This document shows positions 43,376-52,531 of a stretch of DNA of 57,057 nucleotides, piece after piece. The notes under the pieces were generated by a model, which ran no database searches, was not told the DNA's origin, and saw nothing but the letters and a program-made list of their open reading frames with translations. Both the position numbers and the translations under genes were made by a program. Within the stretch, counting starts at the first letter, position 1. Each line of letters opens with the position of its first letter. Origin of the DNA: Oscillospiraceae bacterium (GTDB lineage Bacteria > Bacillota > Clostridia > Oscillospirales > Oscillospiraceae); assembly GCA_902765025.1 (NCBI GenBank), contig CACWYC010000024.1, positions 1-57,057 of the forward strand, given 5' to 3'.

Positions 43376-43407
43376 AAACCAGGAGTCATCCTCTTGACTT
43401 CTGGTTT
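43376..43407. terminator. Hairpin, probable terminator
   Basis: AAACCAGGAGTCA pairs with TGACTTCTGGTTT with one G-T pair. The rest of 43304-43526 shows no gene. Confidence 0.6.
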
Positions 43408-43526
43408 ATGAATGAGAAAACGCCCTCGATAACACAAAAAAGCAAACTCATTTTTTGGTGCAACGTGCCAGATCGGGTGGATGTAATGGATTTCCGTTGC
43501 TTCCACCTGTTTTTTGTGCAAATGGC

Positions 43527-43555
43527 TTGACAAGTGTTTCTTAGGTGAGTAAAAT
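43527..43555 (+). promoter_or_regulatory. Promoter of the nucleotidyltransferase-like gene
   Basis: TTGACA (43527-43532) and TAAAAT (43550-43555), 17-base spacer. Confidence 0.7.
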
Positions 43556-43620
43556 ACAACGATTTAGTTCTGTAGAACTGAATGGGCGGCTTGGGATAAA
43601 ACTAATTCGGAGGTAGTCAA

Positions 43621-44250
43621 ATGCACCACTTTAAATACGTATCAAAACGTCAAGCCGCACCTTATAAAGCGGAGCTAATCGAGATCATTCGCAAGGTTCA
43701 AGATGAAGTCTGGGACGATTTCACTTTTCAATTCACTTTCATCGGCAGTTCGCGCCGCAATATGATCACTTTTGATCCGACAACGAATAAAGGTTTTGAT
43801 TTTGACGTCAATATTGAAGTAAACGATGACGACGAGGACTTCAAACCTGATAAAATCAGAAGGATCCTTCGCAAAGCGCTGACCCGCATCTCCAGACAAT
43901 ACGGTTATGATAGGTGCGAAGATTCAACCCGCGTCATCACAATCAAAACAATCGACCATCGGCATTCTCGCGTCTCACATAGTTGCGACTTCGCAATCGT
44001 GCGCGAAAGGAAAGCCGGTCAGCAATATATCCGATTCAATAAAGGAACCGGCAACTATACATGGGAATGTCAAAAGCTACCATATAAAGAACTTGAAAAG
44101 CGAGCTGATTTCTTAAAGAAAAACGATCATTGGGACGAAGTTCTTGACGTGTATCTCGATAAGAAAAACAACAACGATGATCCCAACAAGCATTCGCGGG
44201 CTCTCTACGCTGAAACGATCAACGAATGCTATAGACGCCATCACAAATAG
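43621..44250 (+). CDS. Nucleotidyltransferase-fold protein
   Basis: 209 residues; ATG 43621 follows CGGAGG. The pol-beta superfamily signature G-S-x(n)-D-h-D is visible: IGSSRRN (41-47) and FDFDVNIE (59-66), with Asp60 and Asp62 as metal ligands. A helix DKIRRILRKALTRI and the strand HSCDFAIVRE, with a third acidic residue, follow. The C-terminus is Lys/Asn/Asp-rich. AT-rich and with different codon use from its neighbours. Minimal nucleotidyltransferases, CD-NTases and toxin-like AbiEii/MNT proteins share this core; no partner gene is adjacent. Function open. Confidence 0.6.
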   Translation: MHHFKYVSKRQAAPYKAELIEIIRKVQDEVWDDFTFQFTFIGSSRRNMITFDPTTNKGFDFDVNIEVNDDDEDFKPDKIRRILRKALTRISRQYGYDRCEDSTRVITIKTIDHRHSRVSHSCDFAIVRERKAGQQYIRFNKGTGNYTWECQKLPYKELEKRADFLKKNDHWDEVLDVYLDKKNNNDDPNKHSRALYAETINECYRRHHK

Positions 44251-44322
44251 GATCTCTTATGTACCCGGAGCAGGTTTCAGCCTGCTCCGGATTTTTTATC
44301 CCTAAATTCCCGGATCACATAA

Positions 44323-44580
44323 CTATGCATCAGCACCTTGACCTGCAGCCAGTAGCGGGGCAACCTGCATGTCCCGGTAAATCTGCTCCTGCTTTTTGAG
44401 GATTTCACCCTGTATCGGCGCTTTTCCGGGCTCCATCAAGCATTCGATCACGTCCAGCTCGTCGAGGAGTTCGTGCATGGTGTAGGCGGAGAACAAGCCC
44501 TTCTCTTCCATCCTTTTCTGGATATAGGAGAGATAGATCAAAGCAACAAACTCCACGAAAAGCTTTCCTTGGCACGCCGA
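44323..44580 (-). pseudogene. Transposase C-terminal remnant
   Basis: The minus-strand frame reads QGKLFVEFVALIYLSYIQKR and continues to a stop at 44323, typical of the C-terminus of IS4/IS1634-type transposases. It is cut near 44580, close to the start of the regulatory module at 44615. No intact insertion sequence remains. Confidence 0.6.
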
Positions 44581-44614
44581 GTATCAACACTACCTACTAT
44601 CTGGCCGGGTAACA

Positions 44615-44752
44615 CTTGCAATCACAGGGCGTGGAGGGAGCGCAAGATCGCTCCTCCGCGCCCTGCAAGTGCGCCAGCAAGATAGCGGGCGTTCACACCT
44701 TGTTTACATTTTCTGCTATAAATGGACAAAACGCATACGCGTGTGATATACT
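44615..44752 (+). promoter_or_regulatory. Hairpin-plus-promoter module, copy 1
   Basis: 138 bp shared with 56074-56211. A GC hairpin (44626-44642 with 44649-44664) is followed by the conserved CGCCAGCAA box, a conserved TTTTCTGCTATAAATG box and a promoter, TGGACA (44723-44728) and TATACT (44747-44752), 18-base spacer. It drives the lipoprotein gene at 44784 and perhaps the conjugation operon behind it. Confidence 0.75.
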
Positions 44753-44783
44753 TAAGAAAAAAGAAATTTAGGGGGTATATAGC

Positions 44784-45689
44784 ATGCGTAAAAATGCAAG
44801 CCTTATCATCCAGAAGGCCGCTGTGGCAATGCTTGTATTAGTACTGTGCGCGTCCCTTCTGGTAGGCTGCGGTGGCTTTGGCGTGGCAGATAATACCGCT
44901 GCGCAGGAGAACGAGCAGCAGGGTGCCGCAGAGACTGCAGCAACCAGTGCGCAGCCGGAAGTGAAGACAGAAATCGAACCCGATGACGAAGACACTACCG
45001 AACCCGAAGCAGGGGAGGGGGCAGACGCCCCTTCCCTCACGGAGGGCGAAGTAGACCAGGAGGCATCTACCACCGCAAAACAGCCTGCGCCTACCAAGAC
45101 GATCGGGAACAACGCTTCAAAAAACAGCAAAGAAAGTAGCCAGAAGACCCAGCAGGAGACGCAGAAGCCTGAAACGAGCCCTTCGACTACCGCACCTTCC
45201 TCCGACGGCACGTCCGGTGGAGGTGGCAATTCCACTACGCCCATCATTGGGGTAATCGGCAGCGGCGGGCAGAGCTCCGGTGGGACCGACCAGCCCCAAA
45301 GCAGCAGCGGCGTTGTCGGTGTTATCGGCGGTCAGCAGATACACGTTCACAGCTATAGCCGTCAGGTGGTCGCGCCTACCTGCTCTGAGGGAGGCTACAC
45401 CGTATTTACCTGCTCCTGCGGGGACAGCTATACCGGCAACTACACTTCTGCCACCGGCCAGCATCGCTGGGTAATGGACTATGACTATGTGCCCGTGTAC
45501 GAAGAGCGCGGAATCTGTGTTTGTAACAAGTGTGGCAAGGACATCACCGACATGTCCTTGGAACAGCATTACTTCCAGGATGGGTGTTTTGGGTCGTGGC
45601 ATTCAGAAACCCTTAAGGTCGAGGTTGGCACATCCTACGAAGTAGTAGGCTGCCATTGTGAGGACTGCGGAAAGATACGCGGCGAATAA
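44784..45689 (+). CDS. Lipoprotein with acidic stalk and Cys-rich head, paralog B
   Basis: 301 residues; ATG 44784 follows TTAGGGGG. Signal peptide with lipobox LLVGC (Cys near 29). An acidic/Gln-rich stalk (about 30-130) and Gly/Ser linker lead to the same Cys-rich head as the 42232 protein (TCSCG, CNKCG, HCEDCG). Placed directly behind the regulatory module and upstream of a VirB4-type ATPase, so it may be a surface component of the transfer machinery or an exclusion factor; this is inference. A strong hairpin follows at 45708. Confidence 0.75.
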   Translation: MRKNASLIIQKAAVAMLVLVLCASLLVGCGGFGVADNTAAQENEQQGAAETAATSAQPEVKTEIEPDDEDTTEPEAGEGADAPSLTEGEVDQEASTTAKQPAPTKTIGNNASKNSKESSQKTQQETQKPETSPSTTAPSSDGTSGGGGNSTTPIIGVIGSGGQSSGGTDQPQSSSGVVGVIGGQQIHVHSYSRQVVAPTCSEGGYTVFTCSCGDSYTGNYTSATGQHRWVMDYDYVPVYEERGICVCNKCGKDITDMSLEQHYFQDGCFGSWHSETLKVEVGTSYEVVGCHCEDCGKIRGE

Positions 45690-45707
45690 CAATCAAAAGA
45701 AAAAGCG

Positions 45708-45745
45708 TTAGGAGATCATCCGAAATCATTCGGGTGACCTCCTAA
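45708..45745 (+). terminator. Terminator or attenuator upstream of the conjugation genes
   Basis: TTAGGAGATCATCCGA (45708-45723) pairs with 45729-45745 with two mismatches and is followed by TTCTTTTT. It would limit read-through from the lipoprotein gene. Confidence 0.75.
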
Positions 45746-45770
45746 TTCTTTTTATTAAGGGGGAATTGTC

Positions 45771-46151
45771 TTGAAAAAGAGAATCACCAAGTCAATCGCA
45801 TCCATCGTGCTGTGTATGCTTATGCTGACCACAGCTATCCTCCCCGCCTTTGCGGAAGGAGCGGACACAAGCCCGAGCAATAGTACTGAATGGCTCGAAA
45901 TCGAAGATGTGGACCCGTGGCTGTCAAGCGACGAAAACGGGAACACTGTCGAGGGTAACCAGAAAACCACAGACGACACCAATGCGGCAACAGGCACCTC
46001 TCTGCTTGTAAGCGAGCAGAAGGAGGATGGCGCACCGTCTGAGGACGTGCCCGAAGCCGGTGAGGAAATCGAACCCACACAGACCCTGCCGAATAACGAT
46101 GTTAGCTTCGTACACTATGCTCGGCACCTGCGAGCCTGTGCGTCTCCGTGA
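45771..46151 (+). CDS. Small secreted acidic protein
   Basis: 126 residues from TTG 45771 behind AAGGGGGAA. Signal peptide about 1-28 with an AFA cleavage site. The mature part is acidic and Ser/Thr/Glu-rich (EIEDVDPWLSSDENG, EQKEDGAPSEDVPE), without cysteines, and ends in a different style (VHYARHLRACASP), which might reflect a frameshifted or truncated C-terminus. It lies 38 bases before the VirB4-type gene. No family recognised. Confidence 0.6.
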   Translation: MKKRITKSIASIVLCMLMLTTAILPAFAEGADTSPSNSTEWLEIEDVDPWLSSDENGNTVEGNQKTTDDTNAATGTSLLVSEQKEDGAPSEDVPEAGEEIEPTQTLPNNDVSFVHYARHLRACASP

Positions 46152-46189
46152 CCGCCGCATCTGGTAACTGAAAAGGGGGGAGAGGCTGA

Positions 46190-48886
46190 GTGAAAGCCTT
46201 TCTTGACAGCGTAATAAACAACCAGGCACTGCGCGCCTTACTGGAAGACCACAATTTCCGCCTTGCGCTGCTCCTGCTGGCCGTTTCTGTGCTTATCCTG
46301 ATTGGTATGTTTGTGGCAAAGAAGCTGCGTGGAAAGCGCCGTAAAACGCGGCAGGAGGCGGACCCGAGCGAGTTCAAGGGTAAACGCTCAACGGTGCAGA
46401 GTACGCAGTCGTTTATAGGAATCAAGGCTGTCGTAGATGGCATTCTCGTCACGACGGACAACAGGTACATTAAAATACTGGAATTCTATCCCATCAACTT
46501 CCTGCTCAAGTCTGCGCAGGACCAGGAAACGATTATCTCCAGTTTTGCCACCTTCCTTCGTACCTGCCCGGCAAAGATACAGATTAAGTCTGTTGCCACA
46601 AAGACGGACGTGAATAAGCTCATCAGCGTTGTAGAACGCGATTTGGAGCGCGAGACAAACGAATACTGCAAGATTCTCCTGGTGGAGTACATGGACTTCC
46701 TCCGCAATGTTGGGGCGATAGAGGGCGTTTCTCGCCGGTTCTTCATCATTTTTGAGGACGATGCGGCCGTCGGCGACGCGAAGGACTTCGAGTCCATCAA
46801 GCAGCGCCTCTATATCGCGGCGAGCGATGCCATTAACACCATTAACGCCTGCGGCAACATCTATATCGGTGGCCGCTCGCAGGATTCTACCACGCTCGAA
46901 CTGCTGTATATTCTACTGAACCGCAGAGAGGCAGAGACGGTGACATACAGCCAGCATGTGAACGCGGTCATCCGGCGTTACATGGAAGGCTATGGTGTCA
47001 ACGACATAAGCAAGGTGCCGTACATCCCCACGTCGGATATGATCGCCCCGAAATACATTGCCGTCAAAGACTCAAAGTATATCGTTGTAGATGGCAAGTA
47101 TTACAGCTTCCTGTATCTCACGTCGGAAGGGTATCACTCGCTGGTGTATGCGGGCTGGATGTCGCCCATTATCAATGCATACGAAGGTATTGACGTGGAC
47201 ATCTTTTTCAGCCGTACAGACGCCTCTGTGGTACTGGAAAAGGTCATCCGAAACATTCGCATGAACCAGTCTCGCGCACAGGATATGGATGCCGTCTCGT
47301 CCAGCGCAAGCGGGATGGAGGGCACGATTGGCGCAGGCTATTATCTGCGCAGCGGCCTTATGGGCGGAGAAGACTTTTTCTATATCTCCACGCTCATCAC
47401 CGTCTGCACTGACTCTGCGGAAGAGCTGGAGTCTCGTGTTGAGAGTATCCGCAAGTGGCTCACCTCACAGGGGTTCAGTGTGCGCGTGTGTTTGTACCAG
47501 CAGGAGCAGGCATTCCGCTCTGCGCTGCCGCTTTGCCGGCTCGACAAGAGCTTGCAGGCCAAGTCCAGACGCAACTGCCTGACCCGTGACGCCGCCTCTG
47601 CGTATCCCTTAACGTCCTACGCCATGTGTGACGAGGACGGCGTACTGCTCGGCACGAACCGGGAAAACCAGTCCCTGGTTATGCTGGACAACTTCAACAG
47701 CACCATCTATTCCAACGCCAACATGACGCTCATGGGCGCGTCCGGCAAGGGCAAGACGTTTGCCCTCCAGTGTATTGCACTCCGTATGCGGATGAAAGGC
47801 ACGCAGGTGTTCATCATCGCCCCGCTCAAGGGCCACGAGTTCCACCGCGCCTGCCTTGCTGTTGGCGGTCAGTACATCAAGATTTCCTCCGGTTCTCCGA
47901 ACTGCATCAACATTATGGAGATCCGACCCCGCAATACAGCGAGCGGGGGAGACCTGTTCAGCCAGAACGCCTACGACTCGATGTTGGCGAACAAGGTGCA
48001 GCAGGTAAACATCTTCTTTTCCCTTCTCGTGCCCGATATGAGCCTCGAAGAGCGCCAGGTGGTAGATGCCGCCATTATGGAGACATACGCAAGGAAGGGC
48101 ATCACGTTGGACAACAAGAGCCTTCTGGACCCGAAGCGCCCGGGACGGTATAAAGAGATGCCGGTGCTTGGGGATGTCTACGATACCATGGAGAGCATCC
48201 CGGAGGCAAAGCGTGTGCGCACTATCCTGCGGACGTTTGTGCATGGTTCGTCCAAGACGTTCAACCAGCAGACCAACGTGGACCTGAGCAATAAGTATAT
48301 CGTCCTGGATATCTCGGAGCTGACGAAGGAGACGCTGCTTATCGGCATGTTCATTGCCCTGGACTACGTCTGGGACAAAGCGAAGCAGGACATTATCTCC
48401 AAGAAGACCATTATCCTGGACGAGCTGTGGAAGCTGATTGGCCAGGGCTCCAACCGCATGGTGGCGGAGTATGTGCTCGAAATCTTCAAGATCATCCGCG
48501 GCTACGGTGGCTCCGCTATCTGTGCGACGCAGGACCTGAACGACTTCTTTGCACTGAATAACGGTGAGTTCGGGCGCGGCATTATCAACGCCTCGTCCAT
48601 CAAAATGGTGTTCGGCCTGGAAAACGAAGAAGCTGCGCGTGTGCAGGAATGCCTTAACCTGACCGACAAGGAAGCAAAGGCAGTGCGCGAGTTCAACCGA
48701 GGCAGCGCGCTTATCTCCACGAACGGCAATAACGTCATTGTGGACTTCAAGGCATCCGACCTCGAACGCAAGCTGATTACCACAGACCGCACCGAGTTGG
48801 CGCTTCTGTGGCAGGAGCTCAACGGCGAGTTCCAGACGCCGGAGACGCAGATGCTCAAGGACATCATGGCCCGGGAGAGGGGGTAG
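46190..48886 (+). CDS. VirB4/TraE-type conjugation ATPase
   Basis: 898 residues; GTG 46190 follows GGGGGGAGAGG. Energises a type IV secretion-like DNA or protein transfer channel at the membrane. A membrane span near 23-42 (LALLLLAVSVLILIGMF) precedes a VirB4 N-terminal region (about 60-480). The ATPase domain has Walker A GASGKGKT (about 515-522), Walker B IILDELW (about 740-746), and an ICATQDLNDF motif (about 773-782). The N-terminal span is reminiscent of VirB3-VirB4 fusions. No relaxase, coupling protein or VirB6-like gene is recognised in the window. Confidence 0.85.
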   Translation: MKAFLDSVINNQALRALLEDHNFRLALLLLAVSVLILIGMFVAKKLRGKRRKTRQEADPSEFKGKRSTVQSTQSFIGIKAVVDGILVTTDNRYIKILEFYPINFLLKSAQDQETIISSFATFLRTCPAKIQIKSVATKTDVNKLISVVERDLERETNEYCKILLVEYMDFLRNVGAIEGVSRRFFIIFEDDAAVGDAKDFESIKQRLYIAASDAINTINACGNIYIGGRSQDSTTLELLYILLNRREAETVTYSQHVNAVIRRYMEGYGVNDISKVPYIPTSDMIAPKYIAVKDSKYIVVDGKYYSFLYLTSEGYHSLVYAGWMSPIINAYEGIDVDIFFSRTDASVVLEKVIRNIRMNQSRAQDMDAVSSSASGMEGTIGAGYYLRSGLMGGEDFFYISTLITVCTDSAEELESRVESIRKWLTSQGFSVRVCLYQQEQAFRSALPLCRLDKSLQAKSRRNCLTRDAASAYPLTSYAMCDEDGVLLGTNRENQSLVMLDNFNSTIYSNANMTLMGASGKGKTFALQCIALRMRMKGTQVFIIAPLKGHEFHRACLAVGGQYIKISSGSPNCINIMEIRPRNTASGGDLFSQNAYDSMLANKVQQVNIFFSLLVPDMSLEERQVVDAAIMETYARKGITLDNKSLLDPKRPGRYKEMPVLGDVYDTMESIPEAKRVRTILRTFVHGSSKTFNQQTNVDLSNKYIVLDISELTKETLLIGMFIALDYVWDKAKQDIISKKTIILDELWKLIGQGSNRMVAEYVLEIFKIIRGYGGSAICATQDLNDFFALNNGEFGRGIINASSIKMVFGLENEEAARVQECLNLTDKEAKAVREFNRGSALISTNGNNVIVDFKASDLERKLITTDRTELALLWQELNGEFQTPETQMLKDIMARERG

Positions 48887-48891
48887 GCCCT

Positions 48892-49410
48892 ATGCGCGCA
48901 TATACCCACGCTCTTGGCGGCCTTGCGCTGACGTCACTCTTATTCCTCTACACAAATGCGTTGGGCAGCGACTGCACACCTGCTGTAATTGCAGCGGGCG
49001 TGCTGGGCGCCGTCCTCCCGGATATCGACCACCCTAAATCCAAGATATCCAACTCATTCCTCGTGACGAAGCTGGCGTCTCGCGTCGTATCGTCTGTCAC
49101 GGTACATCGGGGGATGTGTCACTCGCTTTTCTTTGTCATTCTATGTGTTGCGCTTGCGCAACTCGCCATCCATTGGTATCTGCCGAACTGGAACGCGACA
49201 ATCCCGCTCTGGCTTGGCACAGGGATGGTTTCACACCTGCTCCTGGACTGGCTTAACCCCATGGGTATCCAGTGGTTCTGGCCCCTGGGAAAGCGCCAGC
49301 ATCTGCTCTCTATTAAGACGGGCGGAACCGGGGAGCACATTATCGCCACGCTGCTGCTTGTGGCGGATATACAACTTCTATACTCTTGCTTTTCATCTCA
49401 ATTCATGTAG
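48892..49410 (+). CDS. YdjM/DUF457-type membrane metal-dependent hydrolase
   Basis: 172 residues; ATG 48892 lies 5 bases after the VirB4 stop, behind GAGAGGGGG. Several hydrophobic helices and the family histidine/aspartate pattern: YTHALGGLA, LPDIDHPKS, VHRGMCHSLF, SHLLLDWLNPMG. YdjM-like proteins are membrane-bound and metal-dependent; LexA regulates the E. coli member. Its tight place in a conjugation operon is unusual; a membrane or peptidoglycan role during transfer is conjecture. Confidence 0.8.
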   Translation: MRAYTHALGGLALTSLLFLYTNALGSDCTPAVIAAGVLGAVLPDIDHPKSKISNSFLVTKLASRVVSSVTVHRGMCHSLFFVILCVALAQLAIHWYLPNWNATIPLWLGTGMVSHLLLDWLNPMGIQWFWPLGKRQHLLSIKTGGTGEHIIATLLLVADIQLLYSCFSSQFM

Positions 49411-49464
49411 AAAGGGGACGCGCACTCATACGCCCGGTGCCGTTGCGCAAAACGGGGTTCATGT

Positions 49465-50172
49465 GTGCAAACAAAAATCATGAGCATTTCATATTTAGAT
49501 AAGGTGAGCTCTTTGAGCGAGTTGTCGTACAAGCTGGACTGCTCCATCTCGGTAGAGGAGGAGATGGTCCGTGTCGTCAACATGGTTGGCTGCTGCACGG
49601 TGGATCAGTTGACGAACTACTTCATCACCTTGCGAGACCGCGCCGGCAACATGATTGGCGGGGAGATTACTCGGAAGAACATCTGGGACCTTATCTGCCG
49701 CCTGGATAGAGCCGGCCTCATTCACCTCCAGATTGGCAGCAATCTCTCCAATAACGACCGCCTCGTCTATGCGAAGAGGTTCTCCAAGATTCGGGAGATC
49801 CATTCCGGCGGCATCTTCTATGGTAAGGCCAAGATGGCGACCATTATCCCGTTCCTCCCCTCAAGCCGCTCTGTATACGATATAGATGAGCCTATGTCCT
49901 TCATCTTCCTGTACCAGGGCGTGCAGGTGGAGGTGGCTGTCATCCGCAAGGGCAGCGAGACGGCGATCTGCTCCATTATGGACCGCCGGTCCTTTGCCAC
50001 CAGCGTGGATAAGAACGCTATCCGCCGCATCGCCGTTGTCGCGGAGGAGAGCGACGCATATAACATCATCGGCGGCGGATTCACTTCCGTGTGTATCCTG
50101 GACGAGAACAACTGTCTCACGCAGGTTCGGGCGATCAGCAAGGAACTGGCGTGGGAGAACTACCTCGGCTGA
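49465..50172 (+). CDS. Winged-helix-like protein of the transfer operon
   Basis: 235 residues from GTG 49465 (ATG 49480 is possible). The N-terminal part (about 30-90) looks like a winged helix: EEEMVRVVNMVGCCTVDQLTNYF followed by KNIWDLICRLDRAGLIHL, written here in two pieces. The rest is alpha/beta with IFLYQGVQVEVAVIRKG and VCILDENN. It may belong to a DUF5697-like family; I am not certain. Similar architecture to the 53588 protein, and both might bind element DNA. Confidence 0.5.
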   Translation: MQTKIMSISYLDKVSSLSELSYKLDCSISVEEEMVRVVNMVGCCTVDQLTNYFITLRDRAGNMIGGEITRKNIWDLICRLDRAGLIHLQIGSNLSNNDRLVYAKRFSKIREIHSGGIFYGKAKMATIIPFLPSSRSVYDIDEPMSFIFLYQGVQVEVAVIRKGSETAICSIMDRRSFATSVDKNAIRRIAVVAEESDAYNIIGGGFTSVCILDENNCLTQVRAISKELAWENYLG

Positions 50173-50220
50173 CATAACCGGCGAAACCGAAGACGCAGCA
50201 TTAGGGAGGTGGAAAAAGAC

Positions 50221-51576
50221 ATGGAAGAAAGCCTTACCTTCGAGCTGCCGGGCTACCCGGCGTTCAGGATTAACGCGCTCGCCTTTCTGGCCACAGCAAG
50301 GGGCGCAAAGTGCAATCCAGACAAGATCCCTTATGACGACCGGATTTACTTCCTGGGCCGCGTAGAAGACCTTGCGCTGGGCATGGCGCGCTTCGTTGAT
50401 AATCTGCTCAATCGCTCCGCCGAGGCAAAATTTAATAAGTACTTTATCAGGCATGTGCCGGAGGGCCTTGATAAGTATAACCCTATCAAGGTCTCCTGCG
50501 GCACATTCGGGGAAGTCATTCTTTCCGGGCCGGTCATGGGAACAAGGCGCGGGACAAACGATACCCTGGACAACATGGTGGAACGTGCCATTAACGCGGC
50601 CCGTAAACGTAATGGCACTCTCTCGAGCTTTGAAGAGGGCACAATCATCGTAAAGCAGTTCGGGGATGTCAATAAGATGCGGATGTGTACACTTGAAAAC
50701 AGAGAGATCCACGCCACCGTGGACGCCATTGTACGGAACATGCAGATAGATGACAAGCCCGCCTTTATCAACACGGTGTATGTGTGGTGCGCTTCTCCCA
50801 TCCCGCGTACCGAAATCGTCGTGGTGGATAAGTACCACACCTACCTCTATGACGATTATATTTATACCCTGGAAGAAGACGACTTCAAGCCCCAATACGG
50901 GCGCCACAGGGCGGAGCGAAAAGCATTCTGCCGCGTCCTTGAGAAACTCGAAGCGTTCATTACAGAGCATGACAGTACCATAGGGGTAGATGCCAAACAC
51001 TACAGCAAAGAGAGCGCAGATACTTTGGTTAAGCTATACGCCCTTCTGTCTGAACTCATCGTTAAGCTCCGGGCCCCTTACGTTACAGATGGCGAGCGCA
51101 ACTCGCAGCAGTATCGGAGAGGGAAGGGGCACACCCACAAGGCATACGAGAAATACCGATTTAAAGCGCTGCTCAAGACAGAAGATAATAGCGAGCTGGT
51201 TGCCGGGCTTTGGCCCACAAAGATAACGCTGTATTCAGACGCGCCGGCCGCCTTCTACAACCTTACCGGAAAGATGATTAGCGACTTCCAGGGGGAGGCA
51301 CTCGCACTCCACATAGGCTGGACATATAACGGTCAGCCGCTCCACCCGAAAGGCACCGGTCTGCTGGAACTGGATGTGGTTCGGAAAATCCGGGAGGACG
51401 ATCTTTCCTCCTGCGACGCGGATAATATCAACGTGGAATTTATCCGCAGGTGGGGTTCCAGGGTCCGTATCATCCGTTCCCGCAGCGCCGCCGCGCTGGA
51501 CAAATACCCGGATGCAGGGGCGAAAATCTCCCTTTCTTTGGCAAGCACCGCCATTCATACCAAGGTGAAACCGTAA
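50221..51576 (+). CDS. Unrecognised protein of the transfer operon
   Basis: 451 residues; ATG 50221 follows GGGAGG. No signal peptide or membrane segment. Features seen: a VEDLALGMARFVDNLLN helix near 49-65, mixed alpha/beta sequence, GERNSQQYRRGKGH (basic, about 299-312), and a basic C-terminus (RRWGSRVRIIRSRS). The basic patches could contact nucleic acid. It does not show the HUH triad or MobA-type relaxase motifs that I would recognise. Function unknown. Confidence 0.55.
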   Translation: MEESLTFELPGYPAFRINALAFLATARGAKCNPDKIPYDDRIYFLGRVEDLALGMARFVDNLLNRSAEAKFNKYFIRHVPEGLDKYNPIKVSCGTFGEVILSGPVMGTRRGTNDTLDNMVERAINAARKRNGTLSSFEEGTIIVKQFGDVNKMRMCTLENREIHATVDAIVRNMQIDDKPAFINTVYVWCASPIPRTEIVVVDKYHTYLYDDYIYTLEEDDFKPQYGRHRAERKAFCRVLEKLEAFITEHDSTIGVDAKHYSKESADTLVKLYALLSELIVKLRAPYVTDGERNSQQYRRGKGHTHKAYEKYRFKALLKTEDNSELVAGLWPTKITLYSDAPAAFYNLTGKMISDFQGEALALHIGWTYNGQPLHPKGTGLLELDVVRKIREDDLSSCDADNINVEFIRRWGSRVRIIRSRSAAALDKYPDAGAKISLSLASTAIHTKVKP

Positions 51577-51700
51577 GAAACGGTTCTGGCCAAGGGAACC
51601 CCAAGGGAACCCTATCTCAAAGGCGCATGAATACAGCGTTCTTCGCCAAACAGGCGCCAAAGAAAAAAGCGTCTCAACCGATAATTTTTCAAAAAACCAG

Positions 51701-51733
51701 CCTGGAGGGTTCCCTCGGAGGGAACCCTCCAGG
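51701..51733. repeat. Perfect 15-bp hairpin
   Basis: CCTGGAGGGTTCCCT (51701-51715) is exactly complementary to 51719-51733, loop CGG. The preceding bases 51590-51612 repeat CAAGGGAACCC twice. It looks like a mobile palindromic repeat or terminator without a T run. 51577-51836 holds no gene. Confidence 0.8.
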
Positions 51734-51836
51734 GGAATCTGGGGTAAACCCATTGCAACCTGGTACGCCGTGCAGTATTCCGGCGTTCTGGGATATTGAT
51801 ACCACGGTACATTATTCTATTTTGGAGGAGATTACT

Positions 51837-52499
51837 ATGAAAAAATGCTTTGCACTGTTCCTTGCGGTGGCGCTGCTGCTGTCCCTGACGGCCTGCGGCG
51901 GTTCGTCCAATACAGAGACGGAGACGACTCCCGACGCGGCCCTTGAGCCGAGTCAGGCAGTAGAGGATATTCAGCAGGCGGACACCACCCAAGAGAGCGA
52001 CTCCACGGGGAAGTCTGGGTATACAGAGTTATTGAGGATTCCCATGAGAAGCATTTATGTCTCATATGAGCAAGGCTTACGAGAAGAGAAACAGGGAGCT
52101 ACCACGCTGGTATATGACACCAATGATGCGCTTGTAGGCCTTATTTACGATTTTGACAGAGTCTATACCGGAGACGTTGACGGCGTGGCCCAGTTTTTCG
52201 CAGAGAGCTTTCCTAATAGAGCTGCCACATCTTCGCAAGGACATCTATCTGGTTCCCGAATTGACATCCTCACCTCTGAGGCCTGCACGGTGAACGGCTT
52301 CGACAGCGTGCGCTTCACCGGCACCTGCTCCAACGACGGCGAGTGGGACTGCCATGTTTACGGCTATTCCTTCATCATCAACGACACCGCCTTTGCCATC
52401 ATCGGTCTGGTGTCCGCTCGTGAGCAGGATCCGGAACTGATCGCCACCATCGACGCCCGGGTGGACGCCATGGCGGCTACTGTACGCACGGAGAAGTAA
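51837..52499 (+). CDS. Lipoprotein, tandem paralog 1
   Basis: 220 residues; ATG 51837 follows TTGGAGGAG. Lipobox SLTAC (Cys20). A polar Glu/Asp/Thr linker (about 22-60) leads to a compact domain: LRIPMRSIYVSYEQGL, TLVYDTNDALVGLIYD, VDGVAQFF, then a Cys pair region (EACTVNGFDSVRFTGTC, GEWDCHVYGYSFIIND). The cysteines may form disulfides outside the cell. Nearly the same C-terminal 80 residues occur in the next gene. Function unknown. Confidence 0.7.
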   Translation: MKKCFALFLAVALLLSLTACGGSSNTETETTPDAALEPSQAVEDIQQADTTQESDSTGKSGYTELLRIPMRSIYVSYEQGLREEKQGATTLVYDTNDALVGLIYDFDRVYTGDVDGVAQFFAESFPNRAATSSQGHLSGSRIDILTSEACTVNGFDSVRFTGTCSNDGEWDCHVYGYSFIINDTAFAIIGLVSAREQDPELIATIDARVDAMAATVRTEK

Positions 52500-52531
52500 G
52501 AAAAACACATACTTGTAAAGGAGAAAAAAGA

